Of a stretch of 34,688 nt of DNA, positions 1-8,536 are shown in pieces (the stretch's first letter is position 1; the number at the start of each line of letters is the position of its first letter). The stretch is from Acinetobacter rudis. GTDB lineage: Bacteria > Pseudomonadota > Gammaproteobacteria > Pseudomonadales > Moraxellaceae. The stretch spans positions 1 through 34,688 of the forward strand of contig NZ_BBRX01000042.1 in NCBI RefSeq assembly GCF_000829675.1, written 5' to 3'. The notes below the pieces were generated by a model, which was not told the origin of the DNA, did not search any database, and was given only the letters and a program-made list of their open reading frames with translations. The position numbers and the translations under genes are program-made.

Positions 1-100
1 TTAGCCCTTTGAACTAAGTTCGTTGTCCGTATCTCGTCGGGATGCAGCGTATTCTATAGAGTTTTAAATCAAGCGCAACCCCTAATTTCAAATTATTATA
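1..100 (-). promoter_or_regulatory. Putative stable-RNA (rRNA-operon type) promoter, reading left out of the window
   Basis: On the minus strand there is a -35 TTGCGC (78-73), a 16-base spacer and a -10 TAGAAT (56-51). A GC-rich discriminator (ACGCTGC) follows, and an A/T-rich stretch upstream (about 79-120) could act as an UP element. This arrangement is typical of gammaproteobacterial rRNA and other stable-RNA promoters, which need the GC-rich discriminator for stringent control. No open reading frame starts in the 50 bases downstream before the window ends, which fits an untranslated leader. The rRNA genes themselves are not in the window, so their identity is an inference. It could equally be a strong promoter of a protein gene further left. 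Confidence 0.45.
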
Positions 101-242
101 TCGGTCGTTTGTTTTTTAAACCAAATAGCGTAAAAAAGCGGTTTATTGTTCATATATGCAACAACATTCAGGTTAACATGAGCTTTTGATCTAATTCTTT
201 ATACTTATATCTATAGCTATAATTTATTAAACTTGCGCTATA

Positions 243-640
243 TTGATACTTTATCCAATGGAGCGTAAAATTTCACCGTTCATAGTGGTGAATTTTGTCT
301 GGAACTATGTCAATGACTTGTGTTTCAAATATCTTAAACGGCCAGGGCAGTTTTTTAGCGCCTATGATGTAAATGAATATACTACGGGTACATCAAAACT
401 CTTTAATTTGCATAGTCAAACAATTCAAGCGATTACAGAGGAATTGGTCACACGCAAAAAGCAATTTAAAAAAGAAAAGCTTAAGTGGCATGTGAGTAAT
501 AAGAAGTCGGCTAGACGTTCACTTGGATGGATACCCTTTAAAAAGGCTGCAATTCAATGCACTGATGGGGCTGTTCAATATGGCAAGTTTCAATTTAAAG
601 TATGGGATAGCTATGGACTATAAAAATACACGGTAACAGT
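243..640 (+). pseudogene. tnpB: Truncated TnpB (IS200/IS605-family OrfB) relic
   Basis: The open frame at 243-623 encodes 126 residues that match the N-terminal part of IS605-type TnpB proteins: FVWNYVNDL, LHSQTIQAI, VTRKKQFKK, RRSLGWIPFKK and VWDSYGL occur in the family order. A complete TnpB has roughly 350-400 residues. The RuvC-like catalytic core and the zinc finger are absent here. The stop at 621-623 looks like a point mutation, because the next codons (AAA TAC) read as KY and family members usually continue DSYGLSKY; a TCA serine codon changed to TAA would explain it. Downstream the sequence jumps straight to the element's right end. The first residues are also unlike the family, so the 5' end is probably damaged. 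No partner transposase TnpA is present. It is a dead nuclease gene. Confidence 0.75.
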
Positions 641-703
641 GTTTCTCAGGACATAAGCGTCTAGCAATAGGAATCACCCCCGTTTAGGGGTGAGGATGTC
701 AAC
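630..703 (+). mobile_element. Right end of the IS605-type relic with conserved hairpin (omegaRNA 3' scaffold remnant)
   Basis: The segment ends in a 7-bp hairpin, TCACCCC (674-680), loop CGTTTA, GGGGTGA (687-693), followed by GGATGTCAA (694-702). This looks like the subterminal hairpin and cleavage-site layout at the right end of Acinetobacter IS605-type elements. In TnpB systems this region is also the 3' scaffold of the guide RNA (omegaRNA/reRNA), and the guide is read from host DNA just beyond the end. Here that would start at about 703. With TnpB broken, no function in cis is expected. I did not find a matching left end, so the element boundaries are uncertain upstream. Confidence 0.6.
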
Positions 704-731
704 TTCATCTACTTATATTGATGTATTGTTT

Positions 732-772
732 TGTCGCGGTGTAACAAATTTGTAATACACCCCACTTAGTAT
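732..772 (+). promoter_or_regulatory. Putative PhoB box and -10 element of ppk
   Basis: GTGTAACAAATTTGTAAT (739-756) matches 12 of 18 positions of the Pho box consensus: two 7-base half sites with TGTAA cores, 11 bases apart. A -10-like TAGTAT lies at 767-772, ten bases after the box. That is the normal geometry when PhoB replaces the -35 contact. The ATG of ppk is about 40 bases further on. ppk of Acinetobacter strain ADP1 has been reported to be induced by phosphate starvation, which agrees. PhoB binding here is an inference. Confidence 0.5.
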
Positions 773-813
773 GCAGACATTTTATATCAGTAGCTCCTCA
801 TTCTGCGAAGATT

Positions 814-2892
814 ATGTTTATGAACAATGAGTTCCAACACAGCTCCATGACTTATACCAATCGTGAACTGTCTCTATTTGAGTTTCACAAACGCGTGTTG
901 GCACAAGCCAAAGATCCAAATCATCCAATTTTAGAGCGGTTAAACTTTTTAATTATTTTTTCCAGAAACCTCGACGAATTTTTTGAAATTCGTGTAGCAG
1001 GTCTAATGAAACAAATGGATTTAAACTTAATTACGACCGCACCCGATGCCATTCCTAATGAAGTGGTGATCGAAAAAATATCAGAGCTCGCTCATCAAGC
1101 GGTCGAAGAACAATATCAAATTCTTAATTACACGCTTTTACCCCAACTACAACACTATGGTATCCGCTTCATCCAATATGCAGATATTTTAGAAAAACAT
1201 AAGGCTTGGATTAAAGAATACTTTTTTAGTCAAGTACAACCTGTCGTTACCCCGATTAGCCTAGATCCTTCGCACCCATTTCCTCGCCTTGCCAATAAAA
1301 GCCTCAACTTTATCGTGACACTATCGGGCAAAGATGCTTTTGGCCGACAAATTGAACTGGCGATTGTACCTGCACCACGCTCATTACCCCGTGTAGTCCG
1401 TTTACCGAATGAACTGAGCGGTGGTCAAGAGCATTACATTTTACTTTCGGCAATTATCCAACAGCACATCAGTGATTTATTCCCAGGGATGACAGCAACG
1501 GGCTGCTATCAATTTCGTGTAACACGTAACGCTGACTTAACTGTTGCTGAAGATGTAGATGATCTAGCTGTCGCGTTAAAAGGTGAGTTATCTTCTCGTC
1601 GTTTTGGGCGTGCAGTACGTCTTGAGGTTGCTAAAAACACTCCTGAAAAGTTACACCAATATTTACTTGAACAGTTTGACCTCGATCCACAGCATTTATA
1701 CTGTGTTGATGGCCCTGTTAATCTCACACGCTTCTTGGCCAACTTTGATATTGCCGAATTACGTTTTAAACCGTATCAACCAATTATTCCCAAAGCGTTA
1801 CGTCAAACGCATCAAATTTTCGATGTATTATCTAAGCGCGACTTTTTATTACATCATCCATTTGACTCATTTGCTCCTGTTATTCAACTTCTTCGAGAAG
1901 CTGCCAAAGATCCAAATGTTCTTGCGATTAAGCAGACTTTATATCGCAGTGGCCCAGATTCAGAAATCGTTCAGGTACTTGCAGAGGCTGCACGTAATGG
2001 TAAAGAAGTAACAGCAATTATTGAATTACGTGCACGCTTTGATGAAGAATCCAACATTTCAGTTGCGAATATTTTGCAAGAAGCTGGTGCTGTTGTGGTA
2101 TACGGTATTGTTGGTTATAAAACCCATGCAAAAATGATTTTAGTGGTACGTCGTGAACATGACAAACTTAAACGTTATGTCCACTTAGGCACAGGGAATT
2201 ATCATGCTGGCAATGCCAAAATGTATACCGATTATGGCTTACTCACGACTGATGTCGACATTTGTGAAGATGTACATAAAATCTTCCAAGAACTGACAGG
2301 TATGGGTCGTATGGCAAAATTAAAAAAACTATTCCACGCACCATTTACCTTACACGCACAACTAATGCAATTGATCGAGCAAGAAATTGAATTTGCTAAA
2401 GCAGGCAAACCAACGCATATCATTATTAAAGTTAACGCACTAACAGAACCCCTACTGATTGCTGCGCTTTATAAAGCCTCACAAGCTGGCGTTAAAATCG
2501 ATTTGATTATTCGTTCAATTTGTTGCTTACGTCCACAAGTAACAGGACTTTCAGAAAATATACGCGTACGTTCTATCGTTGGGCGCTTTCTTGAACATAC
2601 TCGTGTTTATTATTTTTTACATGATGGTGAAGCAAAGCTTTATTGCTCAAGTGCTGACTGGATGGGACGTAATTTATTTTCTCGTGTTGAAACCTGCTTC
2701 CCAATTGAGGATAAAAAGTTACGTAAGCAAATTATTGAGCAAGGCTTACTCAACTATCTCAAAGACAACGTACGTGCTTGGGAACTGGACCAGCATGATC
2801 AGTGGCATCCAGTCCAAGCCACTGAAAATGAAACACCATTTATCGCTCAGCAATATTTAATGGATGAACGTAATATTAAACCCACTGCTTAA
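814..2892 (+). CDS. ppk: Polyphosphate kinase (PPK1)
   Basis: The enzyme reversibly transfers the ATP gamma-phosphate onto long-chain inorganic polyphosphate, which serves in phosphate storage and the stress response; it is usually membrane-associated. The protein has 692 residues (E. coli PPK has 688) and is colinear with the family. The N-terminal domain carries [13 protein letters not shown]. The phospholipase-D-like catalytic domains carry GYKTHAK, with the autophosphorylated histidine at residue 438, and [10 protein letters not shown], with the second essential histidine at residue 457. One small difference is tyrosine at residue 435 where many homologues have leucine (GLKTHAK). The start at 814 has only a weak ribosome binding site; ATG at 820 is an in-frame alternative. 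A Pho-box-like site lies upstream and a strong hairpin follows the stop. The IS relic ends only about 110 bases before the start. Confidence 0.97.
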   Translation: MFMNNEFQHSSMTYTNRELSLFEFHKRVLAQAKDPNHPILERLNFLIIFSRNLDEFFEIRVAGLMKQMDLNLITTAPDAIPNEVVIEKISELAHQAVEEQYQILNYTLLPQLQHYGIRFIQYADILEKHKAWIKEYFFSQVQPVVTPISLDPSHPFPRLANKSLNFIVTLSGKDAFGRQIELAIVPAPRSLPRVVRLPNELSGGQEHYILLSAIIQQHISDLFPGMTATGCYQFRVTRNADLTVAEDVDDLAVALKGELSSRRFGRAVRLEVAKNTPEKLHQYLLEQFDLDPQHLYCVDGPVNLTRFLANFDIAELRFKPYQPIIPKALRQTHQIFDVLSKRDFLLHHPFDSFAPVIQLLREAAKDPNVLAIKQTLYRSGPDSEIVQVLAEAARNGKEVTAIIELRARFDEESNISVANILQEAGAVVVYGIVGYKTHAKMILVVRREHDKLKRYVHLGTGNYHAGNAKMYTDYGLLTTDVDICEDVHKIFQELTGMGRMAKLKKLFHAPFTLHAQLMQLIEQEIEFAKAGKPTHIIIKVNALTEPLLIAALYKASQAGVKIDLIIRSICCLRPQVTGLSENIRVRSIVGRFLEHTRVYYFLHDGEAKLYCSSADWMGRNLFSRVETCFPIEDKKLRKQIIEQGLLNYLKDNVRAWELDQHDQWHPVQATENETPFIAQQYLMDERNIKPTA

Positions 2893-2900
2893 GCCCAATC

Positions 2901-2937
2901 AAATCAACCCGCTGCATAAGTTGGGGCGGGTTGATTT
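2901..2937. terminator. Bidirectional terminator between ppk and the CoA-transferase gene
   Basis: A perfect 12-bp stem, AAATCAACCCGC (2901-2912) with GCGGGTTGATTT (2926-2937), encloses a 13-base loop. It lies between two convergent stops (2892 and 2942). The T tract is short on both strands, so termination may be partial. Confidence 0.7.
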
Positions 2938-2941
2938 TATC

Positions 2942-4177
2942 TCAGCATTGGTCATCTTCAAGTAGGCCAATTACACCATCACGTCGAAGCTGTCGCAGTT
3001 CCTGATCATCACAATACTGCGCCAGAACAGCTTTGGTATCCTGCCCTAATCGTGGTGGGGCACAATGATATTCAACGGGCGTCTCTGAAAGTTTCATTGG
3101 TGAACCCAGCATTTTGAATTCTGGATTTAACGGGTGGGGAATGTCTACCAGCATATCACGATGTGTTACTTGCGGATCACATAGTGCTTCTGCAATATTA
3201 TTGACTAAGCCAACAGGTACTTTAACCGCATGAATTGCCTTTACCCAATATTGGGCATCATGTTGTAAAAAATGCGTTGTAAGCAGAGAAATTAATTGCT
3301 CTCGATGTTTAACACGATCCTGATTACGCACATAATCAGGATGCTGTGCGAGTTCTTCCAAACCAATCGCATGACATAATGCTGCAAACTGACCATCGTT
3401 ACCGCAAGCAATAATAAATTGTTTATCTTTTGCAGTAAAAGTTTGATATGGCACTATATTCGGATGCTTATTCCCCATCCTTTGTGGTGCTATACCTGTA
3501 GTCAAATAGTTCATGCTTTGATTTGCTAAAGCTGCCAACTGTACATCAAAAAGTGCAATATCAATATATTGACCACGTTGACTTTGTTGTCTTGCCCACA
3601 GTGCTGCTTGAATCGCAACAGTTGCATATAAACCTGTTTGAATATCCGTTACAGCAACCCCAACTTTTTGTGCCTCTCCCCCTAAACGTTCAGCTTCACC
3701 AGTAATACTCATCAACCCCGACAAACCTTGTAATACAAAGTCATAACCAGGTTCAGATGCGCGTGGGCCATTTTGGCCATAACCCGTAATTGAACAATAT
3801 ACTAATCTTGGATTAATTTTGCTGAGACTATCGTAGTCTAAGTGGTACTTCTTTAATGAACCAACTTTATAGTTTTCAATAAGCACATCTGCATCTTTAA
3901 CTAATTTATGCAGTAATGCTTGTCCTTGGCTTGTACTAATATTGATCGCTACTGAGGATTTATTGCGGTTAGTAGACTGGTAATATGCTGACTCCCCGCT
4001 ACTTTCACCAGCCATATTAGGCATCCATGGCGGCCCCCATGTGCGTGTATCATCCCCAACTTGAGGGCGTTCAACTTTAATCACTTCAGCACCAAGGTCA
4101 GCCAAAATCTGACTACACCATGGTCCAGCAAGCACCCGACTTAAATCCAAAACCCGTATACCTTGTAGTGCACTCAT
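2942..4177 (-). CDS. CaiB/BaiF family III CoA-transferase, probably succinyl-CoA:glutarate CoA-transferase (GcdG-like)
   Basis: Family III CoA-transferases move CoA between acids. Next to glutaryl-CoA dehydrogenase the likely reaction is activation of glutarate to glutaryl-CoA. The 411-residue protein has the family N-terminus (GIRVLDLSRVLAGPW, GAEVIKVERP), the ENYKVGSL segment and the EPGYDFVLQG region. VAVTDIQTGLYA contains the expected catalytic aspartate at residue 178. The start is preceded by AAAAGGA eight bases upstream. It lies 50 bases after the MFS transporter gene and is probably cotranscribed with it. The Pseudomonas putida equivalent is called gcdG. Substrate assignment is by context; the fold and catalytic residue are visible directly. 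Confidence 0.85.
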   Translation of the reverse strand: MSALQGIRVLDLSRVLAGPWCSQILADLGAEVIKVERPQVGDDTRTWGPPWMPNMAGESSGESAYYQSTNRNKSSVAINISTSQGQALLHKLVKDADVLIENYKVGSLKKYHLDYDSLSKINPRLVYCSITGYGQNGPRASEPGYDFVLQGLSGLMSITGEAERLGGEAQKVGVAVTDIQTGLYATVAIQAALWARQQSQRGQYIDIALFDVQLAALANQSMNYLTTGIAPQRMGNKHPNIVPYQTFTAKDKQFIIACGNDGQFAALCHAIGLEELAQHPDYVRNQDRVKHREQLISLLTTHFLQHDAQYWVKAIHAVKVPVGLVNNIAEALCDPQVTHRDMLVDIPHPLNPEFKMLGSPMKLSETPVEYHCAPPRLGQDTKAVLAQYCDDQELRQLRRDGVIGLLEDDQC

Positions 4178-4227
4178 TTGTTTTCCTTTTATATCACTGG
4201 AAAATGCTTATTCATTTCCCACAAAGA

Positions 4228-5541
4228 TTACTGTTTCTGTGGATCGTATTGTCGATCCTTGATGAATAGACCGGGTAAAACACCCGCAATGAAATACGCT
4301 GCCCCCATAACAATAAACGCCATAGCAAAAGTTCCACCAGAAGCCAACCAACCTATTGTTGCTGGTGCAATTGCAGCCCCAACACGGCCAATGTTATACG
4401 CTCCACCAATCGCTGTCCCACGCACATCAGTCGAGAATGTTTCTGCCATATATGTTGCATTTACGCCATAAGGAATACCGTACAAAAAGCCGAATGTAAT
4501 CAGTAAATATAAAATATTATCTGGGGTATTAAAGAAAATAATCACCGGTAAGAAAATCGCACTCGCAATCGTTCCAAAAACAAATACGCTACGACGATTA
4601 AACTTATCAGCCAAAAATCCTGCCAAAATCTTACCTAAAATCATTGCAGTATATGAACCCACCATATAACTGGTCATATTTTTGAAGTTCATATGTACTT
4701 CCGTTTCTAGATAACTCGGCATCCAGTTGTTAATACCGTAATAACCAAACTGTAGGAAAAATGCTGTCGTCATCCACAGTAAAAACATTTTCCGATGTTT
4801 CAGGTTAGCAAAGATCTGCTTGTAAATACTTGCGCTTTTCGGCTTCTGCTTCACCACTTCTTCAGGATGATGACCATGAATCTGATCAATTTTAGTCAGT
4901 TGCCAAGACTTAGGCTCTGGTACAAAGCGCTGTAAAAAGATATTAATAAATGCAGGTATAACAGTAATAAAGAAAAGTACACGCCAGCCATGTTCTGGAA
5001 TAATTGCACCAGCTAAGAGTGTTGCTACGATATAGCCTACCGTTTGCCCCGTCTGCAAAGTCCCTAAAACTGTTGTACGATATTTTGTAGGTACATATTC
5101 TGCCATTAAGGTATTACATGCCATATATAACGCGCCAATGCCTAATGCCCCAATAAACCGTAGCGCCATAAATTGCTCAAAACTTTGCGTAAAACCCAGA
5201 ATACAAGTTGCTATCGAAAAGAAAGTTACTGAGTTTGCAATTGTTTTAACTCGCCCAAAACGGTCACAAGCCCAACCACCCAATATTCCCCCAATTCCCA
5301 TACCTGCAAGCGAAGCACTCCCTAGTGCCCCCGCCTGAAAAGTCGATAATCCAAACTCTGCCTTAAGACTTGTAAGACTGTAGGACAACAACATAATATC
5401 TACGCCATCCACAACCATAGCAAAGTAAGCAAACAACAGTGCCCACTTCCATGTACTTGGCCCGATTCTTTCATAAGTTCCAATATTGCTTGGTAACTTA
5501 ACTTGCAATGTTCCGCTATTATTTCGAACGTCTTTGTTCAT
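4228..5541 (-). CDS. MFS transporter, aromatic acid:H+ symporter (AAHS)-like; likely glutarate/dicarboxylate uptake
   Basis: A 437-residue inner-membrane protein with about 12 predicted membrane segments. TM1 carries DGVD (residues 45-48), a hallmark of the AAHS group. The MFS motif A is present after TM2 as GGWACDRFGRVKT (88-100), and the TM4/5 region has RFIGALGIGALYMACNTL. A hydrophilic central loop (about residues 210-245) separates the two six-helix halves. GAGGTG lies 12 bases before the ATG. It sits between glutaryl-CoA dehydrogenase and the CoA-transferase, so import of glutarate or a related acid is the natural guess. The family mostly moves aromatic acids, so the substrate is uncertain. 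The 216-base leader before it has several inverted repeats and may carry its own promoter. Confidence 0.85.
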   Translation of the reverse strand: MNKDVRNNSGTLQVKLPSNIGTYERIGPSTWKWALLFAYFAMVVDGVDIMLLSYSLTSLKAEFGLSTFQAGALGSASLAGMGIGGILGGWACDRFGRVKTIANSVTFFSIATCILGFTQSFEQFMALRFIGALGIGALYMACNTLMAEYVPTKYRTTVLGTLQTGQTVGYIVATLLAGAIIPEHGWRVLFFITVIPAFINIFLQRFVPEPKSWQLTKIDQIHGHHPEEVVKQKPKSASIYKQIFANLKHRKMFLLWMTTAFFLQFGYYGINNWMPSYLETEVHMNFKNMTSYMVGSYTAMILGKILAGFLADKFNRRSVFVFGTIASAIFLPVIIFFNTPDNILYLLITFGFLYGIPYGVNATYMAETFSTDVRGTAIGGAYNIGRVGAAIAPATIGWLASGGTFAMAFIVMGAAYFIAGVLPGLFIKDRQYDPQKQ

Positions 5542-5552
5542 TTATCCATTCA

Positions 5553-5675
5553 CCTCATTTTCCCAAATGAGTCATCGTGAAATGAGCGATACATCAATGT
5601 ATTCAATTTCTTTTTTTCTATCCTTGCCGTTTAACAACAAGTCATTGATGTAAAGCCGAGTCATTTCATCAATGA
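5553..5675 (-). promoter_or_regulatory. Leader of the MFS transporter gene with nested inverted repeats
   Basis: This intergenic stretch holds CTCATTT-TCCC-AAATGAG close to the start codon (about 5554-5571). It also holds a wide inverted repeat: TGAAATGA (5578-5585) with TCATTTCA (5661-5668), and inside it ACATCAATG (5591-5599) with CATTGATGT (5643-5651). A third copy of CATCAATG follows at 5667-5674. I see no convincing -35/-10 pair. It could be an operator set, a structured leader or a decayed repeat element. No gene is apparent. Confidence 0.35.
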
Positions 5676-5714
5676 ATCGTTAAGCTTTTCATTTTTTAGA
5701 CAAAAGAATCCCAT

Positions 5715-5734
5715 GATGCCCACGAATGGGCATC
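5715..5734 (-). terminator. Hairpin after gcdH, possible terminator or attenuator
   Basis: An 8-bp perfect stem, GATGCCCA with TGGGCATC, has a TTCG tetraloop on the minus strand and lies 24 bases after the gcdH stop. It is followed by ATGGGATTCTTTTG, a poor T tract, so it may be an mRNA-stabilising hairpin rather than a full terminator. Confidence 0.5.
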
Positions 5735-5757
5735 TGAATCATTAAATTTAAATTGGA

Positions 5758-6951
5758 TTAATTACAAAATGCAGCAATGCCTGTTTGAGCACGGCCTAAG
5801 ATTAAGGCATGCACATCGTGCGTACCTTCATAAGTATTCACAACTTCGAGGTTGACCAAATGACGAGCTACACCGAACTCATCACTGATACCGTTTCCAC
5901 CCAACATATCACGTGCTAAGCGTGCAATATCTAACGCTTTACCACAGTTATTTCGCTTAATTAAAGATGTCCCCTCTACAGAGGCAATACCTGCATCTTT
6001 CATACGACCAAACTGTAGTGCAGCCTGTATTCCAAGCGCAATTTCAGTTTGCATATCGGCCAGTTTCTTTTGAATTAACTGATTTGCAGCAAGTGGACGG
6101 CCAAACTGTTTACGATCTAAAGTGTATTGACGAGCAGTATGCCAACAATACTCTGCTGCACCCATAGCGCCCCAAGCAATGCCATAACGTGCACTATTTA
6201 GACATGTAAATGGCCCTTTTAGGCCTCTAACCTCAGGAAAAGCATTTTCTTCAGGAACAAAGACATTATCCATGACGATTTCACCTGTGATTGAAGCACG
6301 TAGCCCCACCTTGCCATGAATCGCTGGCGCAGATAATCCTTCCCAATCTTTTTCTAAAATGAAGCCACGAATCGCGCCTACAGCACCCTGTTCAGAAACT
6401 TCTTTGGCCCACACCACAAATACGTCAGCAATCGGACTATTGGTAATCCACATTTTGCTTCCTGTTAAGCGATATCCCCCAGCAACTTTCTTCGCGCGAC
6501 TGATCATACTTCCGGGATCAGAACCATGATCAGGCTCAGTTAAACCAAAGCACCCGATATATTCTCCTGTTGCAAGTTTCGGCAAATACTTTTGTTTTTG
6601 TTGTTCTGTACCAAAGCTTTCAATTGGCACCATAACTAAAGAGCTTTGTACGCTCGCCATTGAACGATAACCAGAATCCACTCGCTCAATTTCACGTGCA
6701 ATAAGGCCATAACTCACATAGTTTAACCCCGCACCACCATACTGTTCAGCAATCGTTGGACCTAAAAGCCCTAACTCTCCCATTTCACGAAAAATACGTA
6801 TATCTGTCTTTTCATGACGAAATTGCTCTAGTACCCGTGTTTGTAGATGCTTTTGACTATATGCGTAAGCCGTATCCCGAATCATACGTTCTTCTTCAGT
6901 CAACTGCTGCTCAAGTAGTAATGGATCTTGCCAATTAAAATGTGTAGTCAT
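5758..6951 (-). CDS. gcdH: Glutaryl-CoA dehydrogenase
   Basis: An FAD enzyme that oxidises and decarboxylates glutaryl-CoA to crotonyl-CoA in lysine, tryptophan and glutarate breakdown. The 397-residue protein matches the GCDH subgroup of acyl-CoA dehydrogenases throughout: [16 protein letters not shown] near the N-terminus, [16 protein letters not shown] and [11 protein letters not shown] in the flavin and substrate region, [16 protein letters not shown], and [17 protein letters not shown] with the catalytic glutamate at residue 375. AAAGGA precedes the ATG. It is divergent from a LysR regulator and followed by a transporter and a CoA-transferase. Together these form a complete glutarate uptake, activation and oxidation cassette. 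Confidence 0.95.
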   Translation of the reverse strand: MTTHFNWQDPLLLEQQLTEEERMIRDTAYAYSQKHLQTRVLEQFRHEKTDIRIFREMGELGLLGPTIAEQYGGAGLNYVSYGLIAREIERVDSGYRSMASVQSSLVMVPIESFGTEQQKQKYLPKLATGEYIGCFGLTEPDHGSDPGSMISRAKKVAGGYRLTGSKMWITNSPIADVFVVWAKEVSEQGAVGAIRGFILEKDWEGLSAPAIHGKVGLRASITGEIVMDNVFVPEENAFPEVRGLKGPFTCLNSARYGIAWGAMGAAEYCWHTARQYTLDRKQFGRPLAANQLIQKKLADMQTEIALGIQAALQFGRMKDAGIASVEGTSLIKRNNCGKALDIARLARDMLGGNGISDEFGVARHLVNLEVVNTYEGTHDVHALILGRAQTGIAAFCN

Positions 6952-7050
6952 TTGATTTATTGCTTCCTTTGCATAGAGTAATAAACAGTTTCAATACACT
7001 CATGCTAGGATGCTTTGAGAGTTGAAGCAAACAATTAAATGACATTCAGT

Positions 7051-7067
7051 TATGCGTTTTACGCATA
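7051..7067. promoter_or_regulatory. LysR-type operator between gcdH and its regulator
   Basis: TATGCGT-TTT-ACGCATA is a perfect palindrome with 7-base arms. It contains the T-N11-A core (T7053, A7065) typical of LysR-type binding sites. It lies 100 bases from the gcdH start and 57 bases from the regulator start, a usual position for the recognition site of a divergently transcribed LysR regulator. Confidence 0.7.
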
Positions 7068-7123
7068 CCTAGTGAGGTCAATAGATCATCATATTGGGGC
7101 TAAGGAAATGGAGAAACCTTGTT

Positions 7124-8053
7124 ATGCGTAGAATGATTCCGTCGTTACAAGCCCTACTTTGTTTTGAGTCCGCTGCAAAACATCTTAGCTATACCCATGC
7201 CGCACAAGAATTATTTTTGACTCAAAGTGCTGTATCACGTCAGATTAAACAACTTGAACAACAACTCGGTTTAGAGTTGTTTCAACGCTCACGTTATGGG
7301 GTTGAACTCACCGCTGCAGGTGAACATTATTATAAAAATATCAGAACATTGCTCTCTGGATTGGAACAAAGCACCCAAGATGTAATGACTCATAAAGGTC
7401 TAGGTGGCACACTCAGATTAGGCGTTGTCCCCACTTTTGCTACGCGCTGGTTATTACCACGACTACAGGAGTTCAATGCCTTACATCCAGAAATCACCAT
7501 CCACCTAACCACAAGCACTAAACCTTTTTTATTTAGTGAAAATTTACTTGATGCTGCCATCTACACAGGAACTGCCCAACAAATTCAACATTGGCCAGGT
7601 ATTAAGTCACAATTACTAATGCCTGAAGATTTAGTTGCCGTATGTTCACCCCAACTAATTGCAAAATATTTACCTGATTTACAGTCTCCACTCAAAACAG
7701 GCCAGATTAATCTATCAGCCGAACAAATGGCCAGTTTGCCCCTATTACAGCAAACTACACGGCCACAAATTTGGCGAGAATGGTTTAATTTAGCGGGATA
7801 TCATCATCCTGGAGCTTTAGAGGGGCAACGACACGAATTGTTTTCGATGCTCGCAGTGGCCGCAACTCACCATCTAGGCTTAGCACTTATTCCGGAAAAC
7901 CTGTTACAACGTGAACTCGCATCCGGTGATCTGGTTATTGCATCTACACAAAAGCTTTTAGGTGCTCGGGCATATTATTTTGTTTATTCTGAGCAACAAC
8001 CCAGTCCGCTAATTGATAAATTTGCAGCTTGGTTAGTACAGCAAACACGTTAA
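7124..8053 (+). CDS. LysR-family regulator, probable activator of the glutarate cluster (GcdR-like)
   Basis: A 309-residue LysR protein of the GcvA-like branch. The N-terminal winged helix-turn-helix is visible (LQALLCFESAAKHLSYTHAA, then LTQSAVSRQIKQLEQQLG and LFQRSRYGVELTAAG). It is followed by a periplasmic-binding-protein-like effector domain (RLGVVPTFATRWLLPRL). The open frame extends upstream to a TTG at 7094. I chose ATG 7124 because GGAG lies about ten bases before it and LysR proteins start close to the helix-turn-helix. ATG 7133 is also possible. It is divergent from gcdH with a palindromic operator between, so it most likely senses glutarate or a CoA derivative and controls gcdH, the transporter and the CoA-transferase. 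Confidence 0.88.
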   Translation: MRRMIPSLQALLCFESAAKHLSYTHAAQELFLTQSAVSRQIKQLEQQLGLELFQRSRYGVELTAAGEHYYKNIRTLLSGLEQSTQDVMTHKGLGGTLRLGVVPTFATRWLLPRLQEFNALHPEITIHLTTSTKPFLFSENLLDAAIYTGTAQQIQHWPGIKSQLLMPEDLVAVCSPQLIAKYLPDLQSPLKTGQINLSAEQMASLPLLQQTTRPQIWREWFNLAGYHHPGALEGQRHELFSMLAVAATHHLGLALIPENLLQRELASGDLVIASTQKLLGARAYYFVYSEQQPSPLIDKFAAWLVQQTR

Positions 8054-8112
8054 TAAAACAATGCTGAATGACCTAAGCTGCTTAATCAATTAAGTTGGGA
8101 TAATTATTTCAG

Positions 8113-8448
8113 TTAGGCAACCGCTTGAGCTGAGAAGCCAATATAACGGGATAGTTCATGTATACCCAAATCCATCTGATAGATCACGAATTCAGGATAA
8201 TTAGACTGACTTATCTCTTGAAAAATATTCAATTGATCATCATGAGCATGAATGTCATCAACACTGCGGCCAAGTGATGCCTCAAAAGTGTCACTTACAT
8301 ATTCAAAACTCAAATCCATAGCCACAAATAGCGTATGTGCACAAGGCTGAATATACTCTTCTGCCGTACTGTCAATCACGGTGTTTTTACAATAAGGACA
8401 ATGTAGATTGTTTTGAGAGTGATCGACTTGTAGTAATTGAAATGGCAT
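8113..8448 (-). CDS. Hypothetical protein with an N-terminal zinc-ribbon-like motif
   Basis: A 111-residue protein I do not recognise by name. The N-terminus has CPYC (Cys17, Cys20) followed by PCAH (Cys36, His38), a plausible single zinc site. The rest is acidic, with no membrane segment or signal peptide (DDIHAHDDQLNIFQEIS). The composition looks like a real protein and the codon use resembles its neighbours. It stands alone between two LysR regulators on the opposite strand. Function unknown. Confidence 0.7.
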   Translation of the reverse strand: MPFQLLQVDHSQNNLHCPYCKNTVIDSTAEEYIQPCAHTLFVAMDLSFEYVSDTFEASLGRSVDDIHAHDDQLNIFQEISQSNYPEFVIYQMDLGIHELSRYIGFSAQAVA

Positions 8449-8536
8449 AGTTTAACGCACAAAATAAAGTTTAGTTTAATAGAGTTTGCTCAAAATTAAA
8501 AACCCATTTGAGCAGCTCTAAATATAAGTATCAGCA

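Noticed and set aside
1583..2011. Long open frame inside ppk on the same strand in another phase
   Set aside because: It lies wholly within ppk, whose full-length protein and catalytic motifs are certain. It has no ribosome binding site and no protein character of its own.
4178..4471. Rightward open frame overlapping the end of the MFS gene
   Set aside because: It is antisense to well-conserved transporter sequence and has no promoter or ribosome binding site; an out-of-frame shadow.
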